Shown: positions 55,015 through 64,000 of the stretch, piece by piece | Layout: each line of letters begins with the position of its first letter | Numbering within the stretch: position 1 is the stretch's first letter | Assembly: GCF_028471945.1 (NCBI RefSeq) | Contig: NZ_CP110128.1 | Span: 5,483,001-5,547,000, forward strand | DNA from: Pseudomonas sp. WJP1 | GTDB lineage: Bacteria > Pseudomonadota > Gammaproteobacteria > Pseudomonadales > Pseudomonadaceae | Length of the DNA stretch: 64,000 nt | Direction of reading: 5' to 3' | Translations under genes and position numbers: made by a program | Notes under the pieces: generated by a model | Database searches by the model: none | Told to the model about the DNA's origin: nothing | What the model saw: only the letters and a program-made list of their open reading frames with translations

Positions 55015-55049
55015 AAAAAACCGCACGCCATGATGGCAGTGCGGTTTTT
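55015..55049. terminator. Terminator between acpP and fabF
   Basis: AAAAAACCGCAC (55015-55026) and GTGCGGTTTTT (55039-55049) with a 12-base loop, T-rich in both directions. It should stop most acpP transcripts, so that ACP is made in excess of FabF. Confidence 0.9.
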
Positions 55050-55078
55050 CCATGACAGCGAGCAACGATTACAAACTA

Positions 55079-55315
55079 TTACGCCTGGTGGGCAGTAACG
55101 TAGTCGATTGCAGCTTGTACAGTAGTGATCTTCTCAGCTTCTTCGTCAGGGATTTCGGTCTCGAATTCCTCTTCCAGAGCCATCACCAGCTCAACGGTGT
55201 CAAGGGAGTCAGCACCCAGGTCTTCAACGAAGGAAGCAGTGTTGACCACTTCTTCTTCTTTAACGCCCAGTTGCTCGGCAACGATTTTCTTGACGCGCTC
55301 TTCGATGGTGCTCAT
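55079..55315 (-). CDS. acpP: Acyl carrier protein
   Basis: 78 residues. The phosphopantetheine site is [16 protein letters not shown] with Ser37, in an acidic four-helix protein. It carries growing acyl chains in fatty acid synthesis. It has its own strong promoter upstream (55368-55395) and a terminator before fabF. Confidence 0.97.
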   Translation of the reverse strand: MSTIEERVKKIVAEQLGVKEEEVVNTASFVEDLGADSLDTVELVMALEEEFETEIPDEEAEKITTVQAAIDYVTAHQA

Positions 55316-55367
55316 ACCTTGTTTTCACTCCTAATGGACAAATTCAGGCAGCTGGCCAGTGGGTAAG

Positions 55368-55395
55368 TGTATAGAAAGACTTTTCAGCTTTTCAA
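55368..55395 (-). promoter_or_regulatory. acpP promoter
   Basis: Minus strand TTGAAA (55390-55395), 16 bases, TATACA (55368-55373), about 50 bases before the acpP start. This near-consensus sigma-70 promoter fits high-level ACP expression. Confidence 0.75.
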
Positions 55396-55506
55396 CTGAA
55401 AGCTTCACTCCTCAAACCCGGCGACCCTCTGCCTATAAATAGATTGCAGCTTTATAACGGATTTTAGACAGCTCGTATGACATTTTTTTGAAACGATCCG
55501 TCACAT

Positions 55507-56250
55507 TTAACTCATGTACATCCCGCCGTTCACCGGGATTGTAGCCCCAGTAACGTAAGCCGCACCGTCCGACGCAAGAAAAGCGACCACAGACGCGATC
55601 TCTTGAGCTTGCCCCAGACGACCCAGCGGAATCTGCGTCTGCAAGGCTTCACGCTGTGCCTCGGGCAGTTCGCGGGTCATATCGGTGTCGATGAACCCTG
55701 GGGTCACCGAGTTTACCGTAATCGAACGCGAACCGACTTCACGCGCCAGTGAGCGGCTGAAACCTTCCAGGCCGGCCTTGGCGGCAGCGTAGTTTACTTG
55801 GCCTGCGTTGCCCATGGCACCCACAACCGAGCCAATACTGATAATTCGTCCCCAACGGGCCTTGGTCATACCGCGCAAAACACCCTTGGACAGGCGGAAC
55901 AGACTGGTCAGGTTGGTATCGACCACGTCATGCCACTCGTCGTCTTTCATGCGCATCATCAGGTTATCGCGGGTGATGCCGGCATTGTTGACCAGGATCG
56001 CCGGCGCACCGAACTGCGCCTGAATGTTCTTCAGCACCTCGGTAACGGATTCGTCGCTGGTGACATTGAGCTCAAGGCCGGTGCCCTGGATGCCGTTTTC
56101 CTTCAGGGTGGCGGCAATGCGCTCGGCACCCGAAGCTGTGGTCGCGGTGCCCACAACGATGGCGCCCTGACGACCCAGTTCCAGGGCGATGGCCTGGCCG
56201 ATACCGCGGCTCGCACCGGTGACCAGTGCAACTTTACCTTGCAGACTCAT
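55507..56250 (-). CDS. fabG: 3-oxoacyl-ACP reductase
   Basis: 247 residues. SDR motif ALVTGASRGIGQAIALELG, NNAGITRDNL, Ser in ISIGSVVGAMG, YAAAKAG for Tyr/Lys, and TVNSVTPGFIDTDM. Reduces 3-oxoacyl-ACP with NADPH. It follows fabD by 16 bases. Family-standard length and the fab context separate it from other SDRs here. Confidence 0.96.
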   Translation of the reverse strand: MSLQGKVALVTGASRGIGQAIALELGRQGAIVVGTATTASGAERIAATLKENGIQGTGLELNVTSDESVTEVLKNIQAQFGAPAILVNNAGITRDNLMMRMKDDEWHDVVDTNLTSLFRLSKGVLRGMTKARWGRIISIGSVVGAMGNAGQVNYAAAKAGLEGFSRSLAREVGSRSITVNSVTPGFIDTDMTRELPEAQREALQTQIPLGRLGQAQEIASVVAFLASDGAAYVTGATIPVNGGMYMS

Positions 56251-56266
56251 GCAAGCTTCTCCTGAT

Positions 56267-57205
56267 TCAGGCTAGCGCTGCACGGGCGGCAGCGAAAGCG
56301 TCTGGGGTATTGAGATTGGAAGTCGATACGCCTTCGGCGCAACGCTTGTTCAGACCGGCCAGTACTTTGCCCGGGCCGCATTCCACCAGATTGGTCGCGC
56401 CTTTGGCGGCCAGGGTCTGCACGGATTCTACCCAGCGTACTGGCTTGTACAGTTGCTCGAGCAGATCACGCTTGAGGGTTTCCAGATCCGCCGGCACCTG
56501 GGCACTGACGTTCTGTACCACCGGGATCTGTGGAGCCTGCCAATCGATCGCGGCGATCGATTCGGCGAAACGCTCGGCCGCCGGGCGCATCAGTTCGCAG
56601 TGCGACGGCACGCTGACCGGCAACGGCATCGCGCGCTTGGCGCCACGTGCCTTGCAGCCTTCGATGGCACGCTCGACCGCCGCCTTGGCACCGGCAATGA
56701 CCACTTGCCCCGGGGAGTTGAAGTTGACCGCGCTGACCACTTCGCCTTGTGCCGCTTCGGCACAGGCAGCCAGTACGTCGGCGTCTTCCAGGCCGAGGAT
56801 GGCAGCCATGCCGCCCTGCCCGGCCGGCACGGCTTCCTGCATCAGTTGGCCACGGCGCTCGACGAGCTTTACCGCGTCCGCCAGGCTCAAGCTGCCAGCC
56901 GCCACCAGGGCACTGTATTCACCCAGGCTGTGACCGGCCACATAAGCCGGGCGCGCGCCGCCTTCAGCCAGCCACAGACGCCACAGGGCGATCGAAGCGG
57001 TCAGAATCGCCGGTTGGGTTTTATCGGTCTGGTTGAGTTGTTCTTCCGGCCCTTGCTGGGTCAGCGCCCACAGGTCGTAACCCAGGGCATCGGAAGCTTC
57101 TTTGAACGTGTCGAGGACGACCGGGTGTTGCGCGCCCAACTCGGCCAGCATGCCGAGGGACTGCGAACCCTGTCCCGGAAAGACGAATGCGAGGGAAGCA
57201 GACAT
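56267..57205 (-). CDS. fabD: Malonyl-CoA-ACP transacylase
   Basis: 312 residues. FVFPGQGSQSLGMLAEL, active-site Ser in YVAGHSLGEYSALVAAG, and the histidine in PVSVPSHCELM. It loads malonyl onto ACP. The ATG at 57205 (MSASLAFVFPGQG) is chosen because the family motif begins at residue 5; an in-frame start at 57265 adds an unrelated leader. 126 bases separate it from plsX. Confidence 0.96.
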   Translation of the reverse strand: MSASLAFVFPGQGSQSLGMLAELGAQHPVVLDTFKEASDALGYDLWALTQQGPEEQLNQTDKTQPAILTASIALWRLWLAEGGARPAYVAGHSLGEYSALVAAGSLSLADAVKLVERRGQLMQEAVPAGQGGMAAILGLEDADVLAACAEAAQGEVVSAVNFNSPGQVVIAGAKAAVERAIEGCKARGAKRAMPLPVSVPSHCELMRPAAERFAESIAAIDWQAPQIPVVQNVSAQVPADLETLKRDLLEQLYKPVRWVESVQTLAAKGATNLVECGPGKVLAGLNKRCAEGVSTSNLNTPDAFAAARAALA

Positions 57206-57331
57206 GTAACAAGCCCCTAATGATCTTGTCGTCGGAGAATTGACGTCCCGCTCAGGGGGACGCAAGAAACTGAGAGTTGGATGGCCATTTGAACCAAGCG
57301 GTCACATTTAAGCATTGTCCGACGAAAACGC

Positions 57332-58342
57332 CTAAAGCAACAAATCCTCCAGACGACCGTGGATGCGTTCCGGCAGGTTTTCCTGAATCTCGATCAGAGC
57401 ACGGGAAATGGCACTTTGAAAGCCCTGGACCCCTGCAGAACCGTGACTCTTTACGACAATCCCCTGCAAACCGAGAAAGCTCGCGCCATTATGTCGCGCC
57501 GGTGCCAGGTCGGCCTTCAGGCGCTTCATCAGCGGCAAGGCCAAGGCTCCGACCATGCGCGACGGCAGGTTTTTCTGGAACAACGCCTCGATACGCCCGG
57601 CAATCATGGTGGCCAAGCCCTCGCTGGACTTGAGCAGGATGTTGCCGACAAAACCATCGCACACCACGACGTCCGCTTCGCCACGGTACAACCCGTCGCC
57701 CTCGACAAAACCTATGTAATTGATGCCACGGGCAGTTTGCAGCAAGGTTGCAGCGAGCTTGACCTGCTGATTGCCCTTGATGTCCTCGGTGCCGATGTTC
57801 AGCAATGCCACGCGCGGACGCACGATGCCCAGGGTTTCTGCAGCGACCGAACCCATCACCGCAAACTGCAACAGATGCTCGGCGCTGCAATCGACATTGG
57901 CGCCCAGGTCGAGCAACTGGCAGTAACCTTTCTGCGTCGGGATCGCCGCCACCATGGCTGGTCGATCAATGCCAGGCAAGGTCTTGAGGACAAATCGCGA
58001 CAATGCCATCAGCGCCCCGGTATTACCGGCACTGACACAGGCCTGGACCTTGCCATCGCGCAGCAATTCAAGCGCCACGCGCATCGACGAATCGGGCTTT
58101 CCGCGCAGGGCCTGGGCAGGTTTTTCGTCCATGGTGATGACTTCGGACGCCGGAGCAATCGACAGGCGCGCGCGATCCACAGCCGAATGGCCAGCGATCA
58201 ATTCTTCAAGGAGGGAGGGTTGACCGACGAGGGTCAGGTGCAGCGAGGGCGTAGCAGACAGGCAAGCAATACTGGCCTGGACAATGCTGCGGGGACCGAA
58301 GTCCCCGCCCATTGCGTCAATCGCGATGACTTGAGCGGACAA
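57332..58342 (-). CDS. plsX: Phosphate acyltransferase PlsX
   Basis: 336 residues. [19 protein letters not shown] at the N-terminus, [54 protein letters not shown]. It makes acyl-phosphate from acyl-ACP for phospholipid synthesis. Four bases after rpmF, so the L32-PlsX coupling known in many bacteria is kept. Confidence 0.96.
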   Translation of the reverse strand: MSAQVIAIDAMGGDFGPRSIVQASIACLSATPSLHLTLVGQPSLLEELIAGHSAVDRARLSIAPASEVITMDEKPAQALRGKPDSSMRVALELLRDGKVQACVSAGNTGALMALSRFVLKTLPGIDRPAMVAAIPTQKGYCQLLDLGANVDCSAEHLLQFAVMGSVAAETLGIVRPRVALLNIGTEDIKGNQQVKLAATLLQTARGINYIGFVEGDGLYRGEADVVVCDGFVGNILLKSSEGLATMIAGRIEALFQKNLPSRMVGALALPLMKRLKADLAPARHNGASFLGLQGIVVKSHGSAGVQGFQSAISRALIEIQENLPERIHGRLEDLLL

Positions 58343-58346
58343 GTGA

Positions 58347-58529
58347 TTACTCGTCAGCGCCCTTGTCGATCACTTTACGGCCACGGTATACGCCTTCTGG
58401 CGATACGTGGTGACGCAGGTGAACTTCACCGGTGGTTTTTTCTACAGACAGGGTGCTAGCCTCGAGAGCGTCGTGCGAACGGCGCATGTCACGGGCAGAG
58501 CGGGATTTTTTGTTCTGCTGAACAGCCAT
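58347..58529 (-). CDS. rpmF: Ribosomal protein bL32
   Basis: 60 residues: [20 protein letters not shown], then [18 protein letters not shown]. It has no zinc-binding cysteines, as in the E. coli type. It lies 13 bases after the YceD-like gene and immediately before plsX. Confidence 0.97.
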
Positions 58530-58542
58530 AATTGATTAACTC

Positions 58543-59070
58543 CTAAACGTTTGGGTCACGCTTTAACTGCGCCAATACACTGAACGGGTTGGACCGCGTT
58601 ACCTCGTCCTCGCTCGGTTCGGGCTCATCTGCTCCCGCCGGCTGCTGGCATTCTTCCGGATGATGAGCAGGCACAATGGGCAAGGCGAGCAGAAGCTCCT
58701 CCTCGATCAGTGACTGCAGATCCAAAGGATCTTCGCCCAGTTCCAGCACGTCATAACCTTTCGGTAACGACTGGGTATTCGCACCCTCCTTCACCACAGC
58801 GTAACTGCATTCGCTATGGATCGGCAGGGTGACCAGCTCAAGACAACGCTGGCAAACCATTTTGACTTCAGTGTCGATAAAGCTGTGGATGACCACAGAT
58901 TTACGTTCATCTCGTTCAAAAACGAATTTAGCCTGCACCGTACCGACATTGTCGGAAAGCGGGTCGCAGAGTCTCTTCAAATCGGCCAGCAGCATTTCAC
59001 CTTGGAGGGTGGTGCCACGATCAGCCAATTTGCGCGGGTCAACGTGAGGTGGAATCGGGTCATTCAACAT
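58543..59070 (-). CDS. yceD: YceD family protein (DUF177)
   Basis: 175 residues. Cysteines in MVCQRCLELVTLPIHSEC are typical of DUF177, as is an acidic C-terminal region. Linked to rRNA/ribosome biogenesis by its fixed place before rpmF; mechanism unsure. The ATG at 59070 (MLNDPIPPH) is chosen over one at 59094, matching the family start. Confidence 0.92.
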   Translation of the reverse strand: MLNDPIPPHVDPRKLADRGTTLQGEMLLADLKRLCDPLSDNVGTVQAKFVFERDERKSVVIHSFIDTEVKMVCQRCLELVTLPIHSECSYAVVKEGANTQSLPKGYDVLELGEDPLDLQSLIEEELLLALPIVPAHHPEECQQPAGADEPEPSEDEVTRSNPFSVLAQLKRDPNV

Positions 59071-59175
59071 AGGCGCAGCATTATAGGGATGCACCCGCCC
59101 ATGTCAAAGGAAATTCAGCCCTATCCGTCACTTGGAAGCCCCGCTAGAATTCTCGCCTGCCATTTGGAGTTGCGC

Positions 59176-59754
59176 ATGCTGCCTTTATTACTCGCTTCAA
59201 GCTCGGTCTATCGCCGGGATTTGCTGGCCCGCCTGCAGCTGCCATTCAGCTGCAGCTCGCCGGACATCGACGAAAGCCATCGCCCTGGCGAATCCGCCAT
59301 CGAGCTGGTCAAACGCCTCGCCGAAGAGAAAGCGCGCGCCCTGGCGGCCAGTCATACCGCTCATCTGATTATCGGTTCCGACCAGGTCGCGGTGCTGGGC
59401 GAACGGATCATCGGCAAGCCCCACACCTTCGAGAAAGCCCGCGAACAACTGCTGGCCGCAAGCGGCGCCAGCGTGACGTTCCTGACTGGCCTTGCCCTGC
59501 TAAACAGCCAGACCGGCCACTGCCAGGTCGACTGCGTACCTTTCACAGTGCACATGCGCACACTCGACAGCGAACGCATCGAACGCTACCTGCGCGCCGA
59601 ACAACCCTACGACTGCGCTGGCAGCTTCAAGGCCGAGGGACTGGGGGTGAGCCTGTTTCAGAGCACCGAGGGCCCCGATGCCACCAGCCTTGTCGGTTTG
59701 CCGCTGATTCGCCTGGTGGATATGTTGCTGGCCGAAGGCGTGCAAATCCCCTGA
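59176..59754 (+). CDS. maf: Maf family nucleotide pyrophosphatase (YceF-like)
   Basis: 192 residues. LLLASSSVYRRDLLARLQLPF, SSPDIDESHRPGE, IIGSDQVAVLGERIIGKP and YDCAGSFKAEGLG are the Maf motifs; the YceF group acts on 7-methyl-GTP. The ATG at 59176 has TGGAG upstream; an in-frame reading from 58816 runs antisense into yceD and is rejected. It is divergent from yceD, with a shared 105-base promoter region. Confidence 0.93.
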   Translation: MLPLLLASSSVYRRDLLARLQLPFSCSSPDIDESHRPGESAIELVKRLAEEKARALAASHTAHLIIGSDQVAVLGERIIGKPHTFEKAREQLLAASGASVTFLTGLALLNSQTGHCQVDCVPFTVHMRTLDSERIERYLRAEQPYDCAGSFKAEGLGVSLFQSTEGPDATSLVGLPLIRLVDMLLAEGVQIP

Positions 59755-59758
59755 CGTG

Positions 59759-59784
59759 AAAAAACCGGCCGAAGCCGGTTTTTT
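59759..59784. terminator. Bidirectional terminator between maf and sppA
   Basis: AAAAAACCGGC, CGAA, GCCGGTTTTTT: an 11-base perfect stem with a four-base loop, T-rich on both strands. It serves both convergent genes. Confidence 0.93.
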
Positions 59785-59798
59785 GCACAATGGAAAAA

Positions 59799-60788
59799 TC
59801 AGCGCAACGACGGACCGTTAAACCCCATCCACATCGCCAGATGCTCAGCCACGCTGGCGCCGAGCTTTTTCGAGAAGCGATCGAACGGCGATTCCTGAAC
59901 GGTGAAATCCACCAGCTCTTTTTCGCCGATCACATCCCGCGCAACATAACTGGCATTACCCAGGCCATCGACCAGGCCCAGCGGCAGCGCCTGCTCACCC
60001 GACCAGACCAGCCCGGAGAACAGCTCCGGATGCTCCTTGTCCTTCAGCCGATCGCCACGACCCTGCTTGACGCTATTGATGAACTGTTTATGCGTGGTAT
60101 CGAGCACGCCCTGCCAGAACGCCGTTTCTTCAGGCTTCTGCGGCTGGAACGGATCGAGGAAGGATTTGTGTTCGCCCGAGGTGTAGGTGCGACGCTCCAC
60201 ACCCAGCTTCTCCATGGTACCGACAAACCCGTACCCGGCCGCCGTCACCCCGATGGAACCCACCAGGCTCGCCTTGTCGGCATAGATCTGGTCCGCCGCA
60301 CTGGCGATGTAATACGCACCGGAAGCGCCGAGATCGGAAATTACCGCGTAAAGCTTGGTATCCGGATGCAGGCCACGCAGTCGGCGGATCTCGTCATAGA
60401 CATACCCTGACTGCACCGGACTGCCGCCCGGGCTATTGATGCGCAGGATGACGCCCTTGACCTTTTCGTCTTCGAAGGCAGCCCGCAGGCTACCGACGAT
60501 GTTGTCGGCACTGGCCGGCTCCTTGTCGGCGATCATGCCGTTAACGTCGATCAACGCGGTGTAGTTGCCACTGCGGGTAGCGGCCTTCTCAATGTCCATC
60601 AGTGGCGTGAACAGCGCCAACGCGACGAACAGGTACACGAAGGTCAGCAACTTGAAGAAAATCCCCCAGCGCCGTGAGCGACGCTGCTCCTGCACACCGG
60701 CCAGCAGGGTCTTTTCCAGCAGCTTCCAGCTTTTTTCGTCACCGCTCTCTGCGCTCGCCTTGGCGGGCGCTTTCCATTTGTCGGCCAT
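59799..60788 (-). CDS. sppA: S49 family signal peptide peptidase SppA
   Basis: 329 residues. One transmembrane anchor (IFFKLLTFVYLFVALALFTPLM at about 45-65). Catalytic Ser in SDLGASGAYYIASAADQIYADKAS and Lys in VSS/KLGVERRTYTSGEHKS-type context; also INSPGGSPVQSGYVYDEI. It cleaves leftover signal peptides in the membrane. Short, single-domain form. 24 bases after the HAD gene, same strand. Confidence 0.93.
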   Translation of the reverse strand: MADKWKAPAKASAESGDEKSWKLLEKTLLAGVQEQRRSRRWGIFFKLLTFVYLFVALALFTPLMDIEKAATRSGNYTALIDVNGMIADKEPASADNIVGSLRAAFEDEKVKGVILRINSPGGSPVQSGYVYDEIRRLRGLHPDTKLYAVISDLGASGAYYIASAADQIYADKASLVGSIGVTAAGYGFVGTMEKLGVERRTYTSGEHKSFLDPFQPQKPEETAFWQGVLDTTHKQFINSVKQGRGDRLKDKEHPELFSGLVWSGEQALPLGLVDGLGNASYVARDVIGEKELVDFTVQESPFDRFSKKLGASVAEHLAMWMGFNGPSLR

Positions 60789-60812
60789 GCCATCTACCCC
60801 AGCAATAACGTA

Positions 60813-61475
60813 TTAGGCCCGCTGACTCAGCCAGGCATGCAATTGTGAAAAACGATCGATGGCCAGTCGCGGCTCGAACAGCTTCAGCGCTTCGATCGAT
60901 TGCGCGCCGTAGCTGACCGCCACCGAATCCATGCCCGCGTTGCGTGCCATCTGTAAATCGAAGGACGAGTCGCCAACCATCAGGGCCTGATCCGCACGCA
61001 CATCACAATGGGCAAGTATCTGCTCAAGCATCAACGGATGGGGCTTGCTGGCCGTCTCGTCGGCGGCCCGGGTGATATCGAAGTAATCTTCCCAACCGTG
61101 AGACTTCAGCACCCGATCCAGCCCGCGACGAGCCTTGCCCGTGGCCACGGCCAGATGATAGCCCTCGGCACGAAACGCCTCGAGGGACTCGACCACGCCC
61201 TCGAACAAGGGCGAAGGCTGTGCTTCCGAAGCGATATAGTGGTCGGCGTAGTGCTGACGAAAGGCTACCAGCTCGGCATCGCCGATGTCGGGATACAGGG
61301 TCCGAATCGCCTCCGGCAGCCCCAGGCCGATGATGCCCTTGACGGCAAAGTCATCGCACTGCTCAAACCCGGAGCGCTGCGACGCCACGTGCATCGCCTC
61401 GACAATCCGGCCAATGGAATCGGCCAGCGTGCCGTCCCAATCGAAAATCAGCAGCTTGTAATCAGATGGGTGCAC
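60813..61475 (-). CDS. HAD superfamily hydrolase (phosphoglycolate-phosphatase-like)
   Basis: 220 residues. HAD motif [22 protein letters not shown], motif [18 protein letters not shown], motif III with Lys in [13 protein letters not shown], and motif [18 protein letters not shown]. Substrate not fixed. Its 5' end overlaps the rluC stop by 14 bases, in the conserved rluC-HAD-sppA order. Confidence 0.93.
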   Translation of the reverse strand: MHPSDYKLLIFDWDGTLADSIGRIVEAMHVASQRSGFEQCDDFAVKGIIGLGLPEAIRTLYPDIGDAELVAFRQHYADHYIASEAQPSPLFEGVVESLEAFRAEGYHLAVATGKARRGLDRVLKSHGWEDYFDITRAADETASKPHPLMLEQILAHCDVRADQALMVGDSSFDLQMARNAGMDSVAVSYGAQSIEALKLFEPRLAIDRFSQLHAWLSQRA

Positions 61476-62424
61476 TCAGGCGCTCCACGGTTTTAGCCCA
61501 CATTTCGTCGACAGGCGCCTGCAACTTCAGTTCGCCACCATCCGGCAGCGGCACGGTCAGCATGTAGGCATGCAGGAACAGGCGCTTGCCGCCCAGATCG
61601 CGGATTTCCTTGCTGAAACCTTCCTCGCCATACTTGGTGTCGCCAGCGATGCAATGCCCGGCGTGCAAGGTATGCACGCGGATCTGGTGAGTCCGGCCGG
61701 TAATCGGCTTGGCTTCGATCAGGGTGGCAAAGTCGCCGAAGCGGCGCAGGACCTTGAACACGGTCACGGACTCCTTGCCCTCCTCCTCGTCGACCTCGAC
61801 CATGCGCTCGCCGGAGCGCAGGTTGCTCTTGCCCAGCGGCGCGCGGACTTGCTTGATCGAGCTCGCCCAATTACCGCGCACCAGCGCCATGTAGCGCTTG
61901 TCGACGCCATCACCGCGTAACGCGGTGTGCAAGTGGCGCAACATGCTGCGCTTCTTGGCGATCATCAACAGGCCGGACGTGTCACGGTCGAGACGGTGAA
62001 CCAGTTCCAGTTCCTTGCAATCGGGGCGCAACTGACGAAAGGCTTCGATCACCCCGAAAGTCAGGCCGCTACCACCATGCACCGCAATGCCGGCGGGCTT
62101 GTTGATCACAATCAGGGCCTTGTCTTCGAAGACAATCGAGGCTTCCAGGCGCTGCAACAGCCCCTGGGCCAGCGGTACCGGCTCGTCGCGCTCAGGCACG
62201 CGAACCGGCGGCACGCGCACGATATCGCCCGCCTGCAGCTTGTATTCGGGCTTGATCCGGCCCTTGTTCACTCGCACTTCGCCTTTGCGCAAAATGCGGT
62301 AAATCAAGGTCTTGGGCACGCCTTTGAGCCGAGCGAGAAGGAAGTTATCAATACGTTGGCCGGCATATTCCGGCGAGACCTCAAGCAGTTGTACGCCTGG
62401 AGTCGGGGGGGTAGTCGTCGTCAT
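61462..62424 (-). CDS. rluC: 23S rRNA pseudouridine synthase RluC
   Basis: 320 residues. An S4 RNA-binding domain ([33 protein letters not shown]) precedes the RluA-type catalytic domain with Asp in [18 protein letters not shown], and [14 protein letters not shown]. It forms pseudouridine at three sites (955, 2504, 2580 in E. coli numbering). Position divergent from rne matches the known pseudomonad layout. Confidence 0.95.
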   Translation of the reverse strand: MTTTTPPTPGVQLLEVSPEYAGQRIDNFLLARLKGVPKTLIYRILRKGEVRVNKGRIKPEYKLQAGDIVRVPPVRVPERDEPVPLAQGLLQRLEASIVFEDKALIVINKPAGIAVHGGSGLTFGVIEAFRQLRPDCKELELVHRLDRDTSGLLMIAKKRSMLRHLHTALRGDGVDKRYMALVRGNWASSIKQVRAPLGKSNLRSGERMVEVDEEEGKESVTVFKVLRRFGDFATLIEAKPITGRTHQIRVHTLHAGHCIAGDTKYGEEGFSKEIRDLGGKRLFLHAYMLTVPLPDGGELKLQAPVDEMWAKTVERLSAPI

Positions 62425-62453
62425 GGCGCGGATGATAACAATTTTTTATGGAA

Positions 62454-62482
62454 TTGAAGCACTTAATCATTGCTGCTATAGT
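62454..62482 (+). promoter_or_regulatory. rne promoter
   Basis: TTGAAG (62454-62459), 17 bases, TATAGT (62477-62482). Transcription would start near 62489 and give a leader of about 637 nt, much longer than usual. Confidence 0.75.
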
Positions 62483-62488
62483 CGCGAA

Positions 62489-63126
62489 CGCCGCCAAAAG
62501 CGGCCTGGCCAGCGGACCAACGGTCAAAAACCGGCCCTGACCAACGCAATTCACCAGGACGCGAGGCCGTCCTACGGGGCTTTCGCTACGTAACGGTGGA
62601 GTTTGCAACTGTAACAAGCGCAGGTGACATGAGGCCTGAATCAAACCGCGAAGCAGAGTTTCCACTCGCTTTTCGAGCCAATATTCATGGCCAGTTCACA
62701 AAGTGCAGTCAGCTGCGGATGACCCCGAGCGAAAGGCTTCGGAAACAACGCCTAAATTAGCCATGATGCGTGACCTCCCCTTTCGGAGCTCACGGTAAAT
62801 GCCAACCCGCTGCGGATTCTGCGCGCGGCAGCACCCGAATTATCAGGGATACGTGTAGGGTGGAGATGCACAACCGCTGGCCTGTGTAGCAATAGGCTTT
62901 ATCAAGACGCTTCATCTCGTCCACAGCCGCCGGTTGATTCCTCCTCCTGACTGAGTGCTTAAGTAGCCACAGCAAGCAGGACGCGTACGTCGCGACAAAG
63001 GCCCACATTGGCCGGACATCGCTGGACACGGGAATGGCCAACCACTCCCGACGCACCTGACACCGACCATGAGAAGTCGTGTGTGCCGAACGCCGTTTCC
63101 GGCAGCCCGGAAACCGACGGTACTAC
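62489..63126 (+). ncRNA. rne 5' leader, probably the rne-II autoregulatory motif
   Basis: Pseudomonads carry the rne-II structured RNA in the leader of RNase E, thought to let RNase E cut its own mRNA and so set its level. The location, length and multiple stem-loops fit. The boundaries are estimated from the promoter and the start codon; I did not fold it fully. Confidence 0.6.
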
Positions 63127-64000
63127 ATGAAAAGAATGCTGATTAACGCAACTCAACCCGAAGAGTTGCGTGTTGCACTGGTAGATGGCCAGCGCCTCTA
63201 CGACCTGGACATCGAATCCGGTGCACGCGAGCAGAAGAAGGCCAACATCTATAAAGGCCGGATTACTCGCATCGAACCAAGCCTGGAGGCTGCCTTTGTC
63301 GATTTCGGCTCTGAGCGCCACGGCTTCCTGCCCCTCAAAGAAATCTCCCGCGAATACTTCAAGAAAACCCCTGAAGGCCGCGTCAACATCAAGGACGTCC
63401 TGAGCGAAGGCCAGGAAGTCATCGTCCAGGTCGAAAAAGAAGAGCGTGGCAACAAGGGCGCAGCCCTGACCACCTTCATCAGCCTGGCCGGTCGTTACCT
63501 GGTCCTGATGCCGAACAACCCGCGTGCCGGCGGTATTTCCCGTCGCATCGAAGGTGAAGAGCGCAACGAACTGCGTGAAGCGCTGAACGGTCTGGTCGCA
63601 CCAGCCGACATGGGCCTGATCGTGCGCACTGCCGGCCTGGGCCGCAGCAGCGAAGAAATGCAGTGGGACCTCGACTACCTGCTGCAACTGTGGACCGCCA
63701 TCAAAGAAGCCTCGCTGGATCGTTCCGCGCCTTTCCTGATCTACCAGGAAAGCAACGTGATCATCCGCGCGATCCGCGATTACCTGCGCCAGGACATCGG
63801 CGAAGTGCTGATCGACAGCGTTGAAGCCCAGGACGAAGCCCTGACCTTCATCCGCCAGGTGATGCCGCAGTACGCCAGCAAGATCAAGCTGTACGAAGAC
63901 AGCGTACCGCTGTTCAACCGCTTCCAGATCGAAAGCCAGATCGAAACCGCTTTCCAGCGCGTCGTCGAACTGCCTTCCGGCGGCTCCATCGTGATCGATC
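63127..64000 (+). CDS. rne: Ribonuclease E, N-terminal part (cut by window end)
   Basis: The 291 residues present begin [21 protein letters not shown] and carry the S1-domain segment ([30 protein letters not shown]) and the start of the RNase H-like/5'-sensor region ([42 protein letters not shown]). The catalytic DNase I-like domain and the degradosome scaffold lie beyond the window. It is the key endonuclease of mRNA decay. The start is confirmed by the family's MKRMLINA N-terminus. Confidence 0.96.
   Translation, partial: MKRMLINATQPEELRVALVDGQRLYDLDIESGAREQKKANIYKGRITRIEPSLEAAFVDFGSERHGFLPLKEISREYFKKTPEGRVNIKDVLSEGQEVIVQVEKEERGNKGAALTTFISLAGRYLVLMPNNPRAGGISRRIEGEERNELREALNGLVAPADMGLIVRTAGLGRSSEEMQWDLDYLLQLWTAIKEASLDRSAPFLIYQESNVIIRAIRDYLRQDIGEVLIDSVEAQDEALTFIRQVMPQYASKIKLYEDSVPLFNRFQIESQIETAFQRVVELPSGGSIVID

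Larger units (their letters stand above)
62425..63126. other. Divergent rluC-rne intergenic region
   Basis: About 700 bases without a gene. It contains the rne promoter at 62454-62482 and the long rne leader. Several hairpin-forming stretches (GCCGCCAAAAGCGGC near 62490; AGCGAAAGGCTTCGG near 62730; GCCGTTTCCGGCAGCCCGG near 63090) support a structured RNA. Short open readings here are not credible genes. Confidence 0.6.

Overview
The window is a GC-rich chromosomal segment of a Pseudomonas, most likely of the P. fluorescens group. The evidence is the gene order: etfA-etfB / ETF dehydrogenase, and then the block tatD-(pilZ)-holB-tmk-mltG-pabC-fabF-acpP-fabG-fabD-plsX-rpmF-yceD-maf-sppA-HAD-rluC-rne matches the PA2951-PA2976 order I recall from P. 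aeruginosa. Other pointers are the NAGGN osmolyte trio next to yheU and a CsrA/RsmI-type gene, and about ten REP palindromes of the Pseudomonas type (GGAGCGAGCCTGCTCGCGAT and variants) between genes. No rRNA, tRNA, CRISPR array, insertion sequence or prophage was seen.

Layout. 0-5 kb: one very large leucine-rich-repeat protein that looks like a NEL-type E3 ubiquitin ligase effector. 5-10 kb: the three-gene operon for the dipeptide osmoprotectant N-acetylglutaminylglutamine amide. 10-20 kb: housekeeping and envelope genes (yheU, csrA family, ynfA, SDR, DUF3309, LTA-synthase-like sulfatase, START protein, YkgJ, MocR regulator, and an OmpA / DUF4398 / solute-binding-protein trio). 20-24 kb: electron transfer flavoprotein genes, with a candidate PsrA box beside the ETF dehydrogenase promoter. 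24-27 kb: an AraC regulator divergent from an alcohol dehydrogenase.

26.5-45.6 kb: carbon catabolism. A dgoK-dgoA-dgoD-MFS-IclR operon degrades galactonate. About 8 kb away lie an AraFGH-type ABC transporter, an SDR sugar dehydrogenase, an SMP-30 lactonase and an FCD-type GntR regulator. Together these can form a complete De Ley-Doudoroff route from external D-galactose (possibly also L-arabinose uptake) to pyruvate and glyceraldehyde 3-phosphate. The promoter regions of the two halves are visibly homologous, which suggests one shared regulon. Between the halves sits a compact operon: GntR regulator, ADP-ribosylglycohydrolase, NCS1 permease, PfkB kinase. It resembles E. coli yegTUVW and is the best candidate here for a poorly described pathway.

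45.6-64 kb: DUF1285, DUF4823, a MoaA-type radical SAM enzyme, a TetR regulator, a + strand small RNA locus that fits RgsA, then the conserved DNA replication / cell wall / fatty-acid synthesis cluster. In that cluster pilZ, normally between holB and tatD, is reduced to its last 27 codons. The window ends inside rne, which is preceded by a leader of about 640 nt that should be the rne-II structured element.
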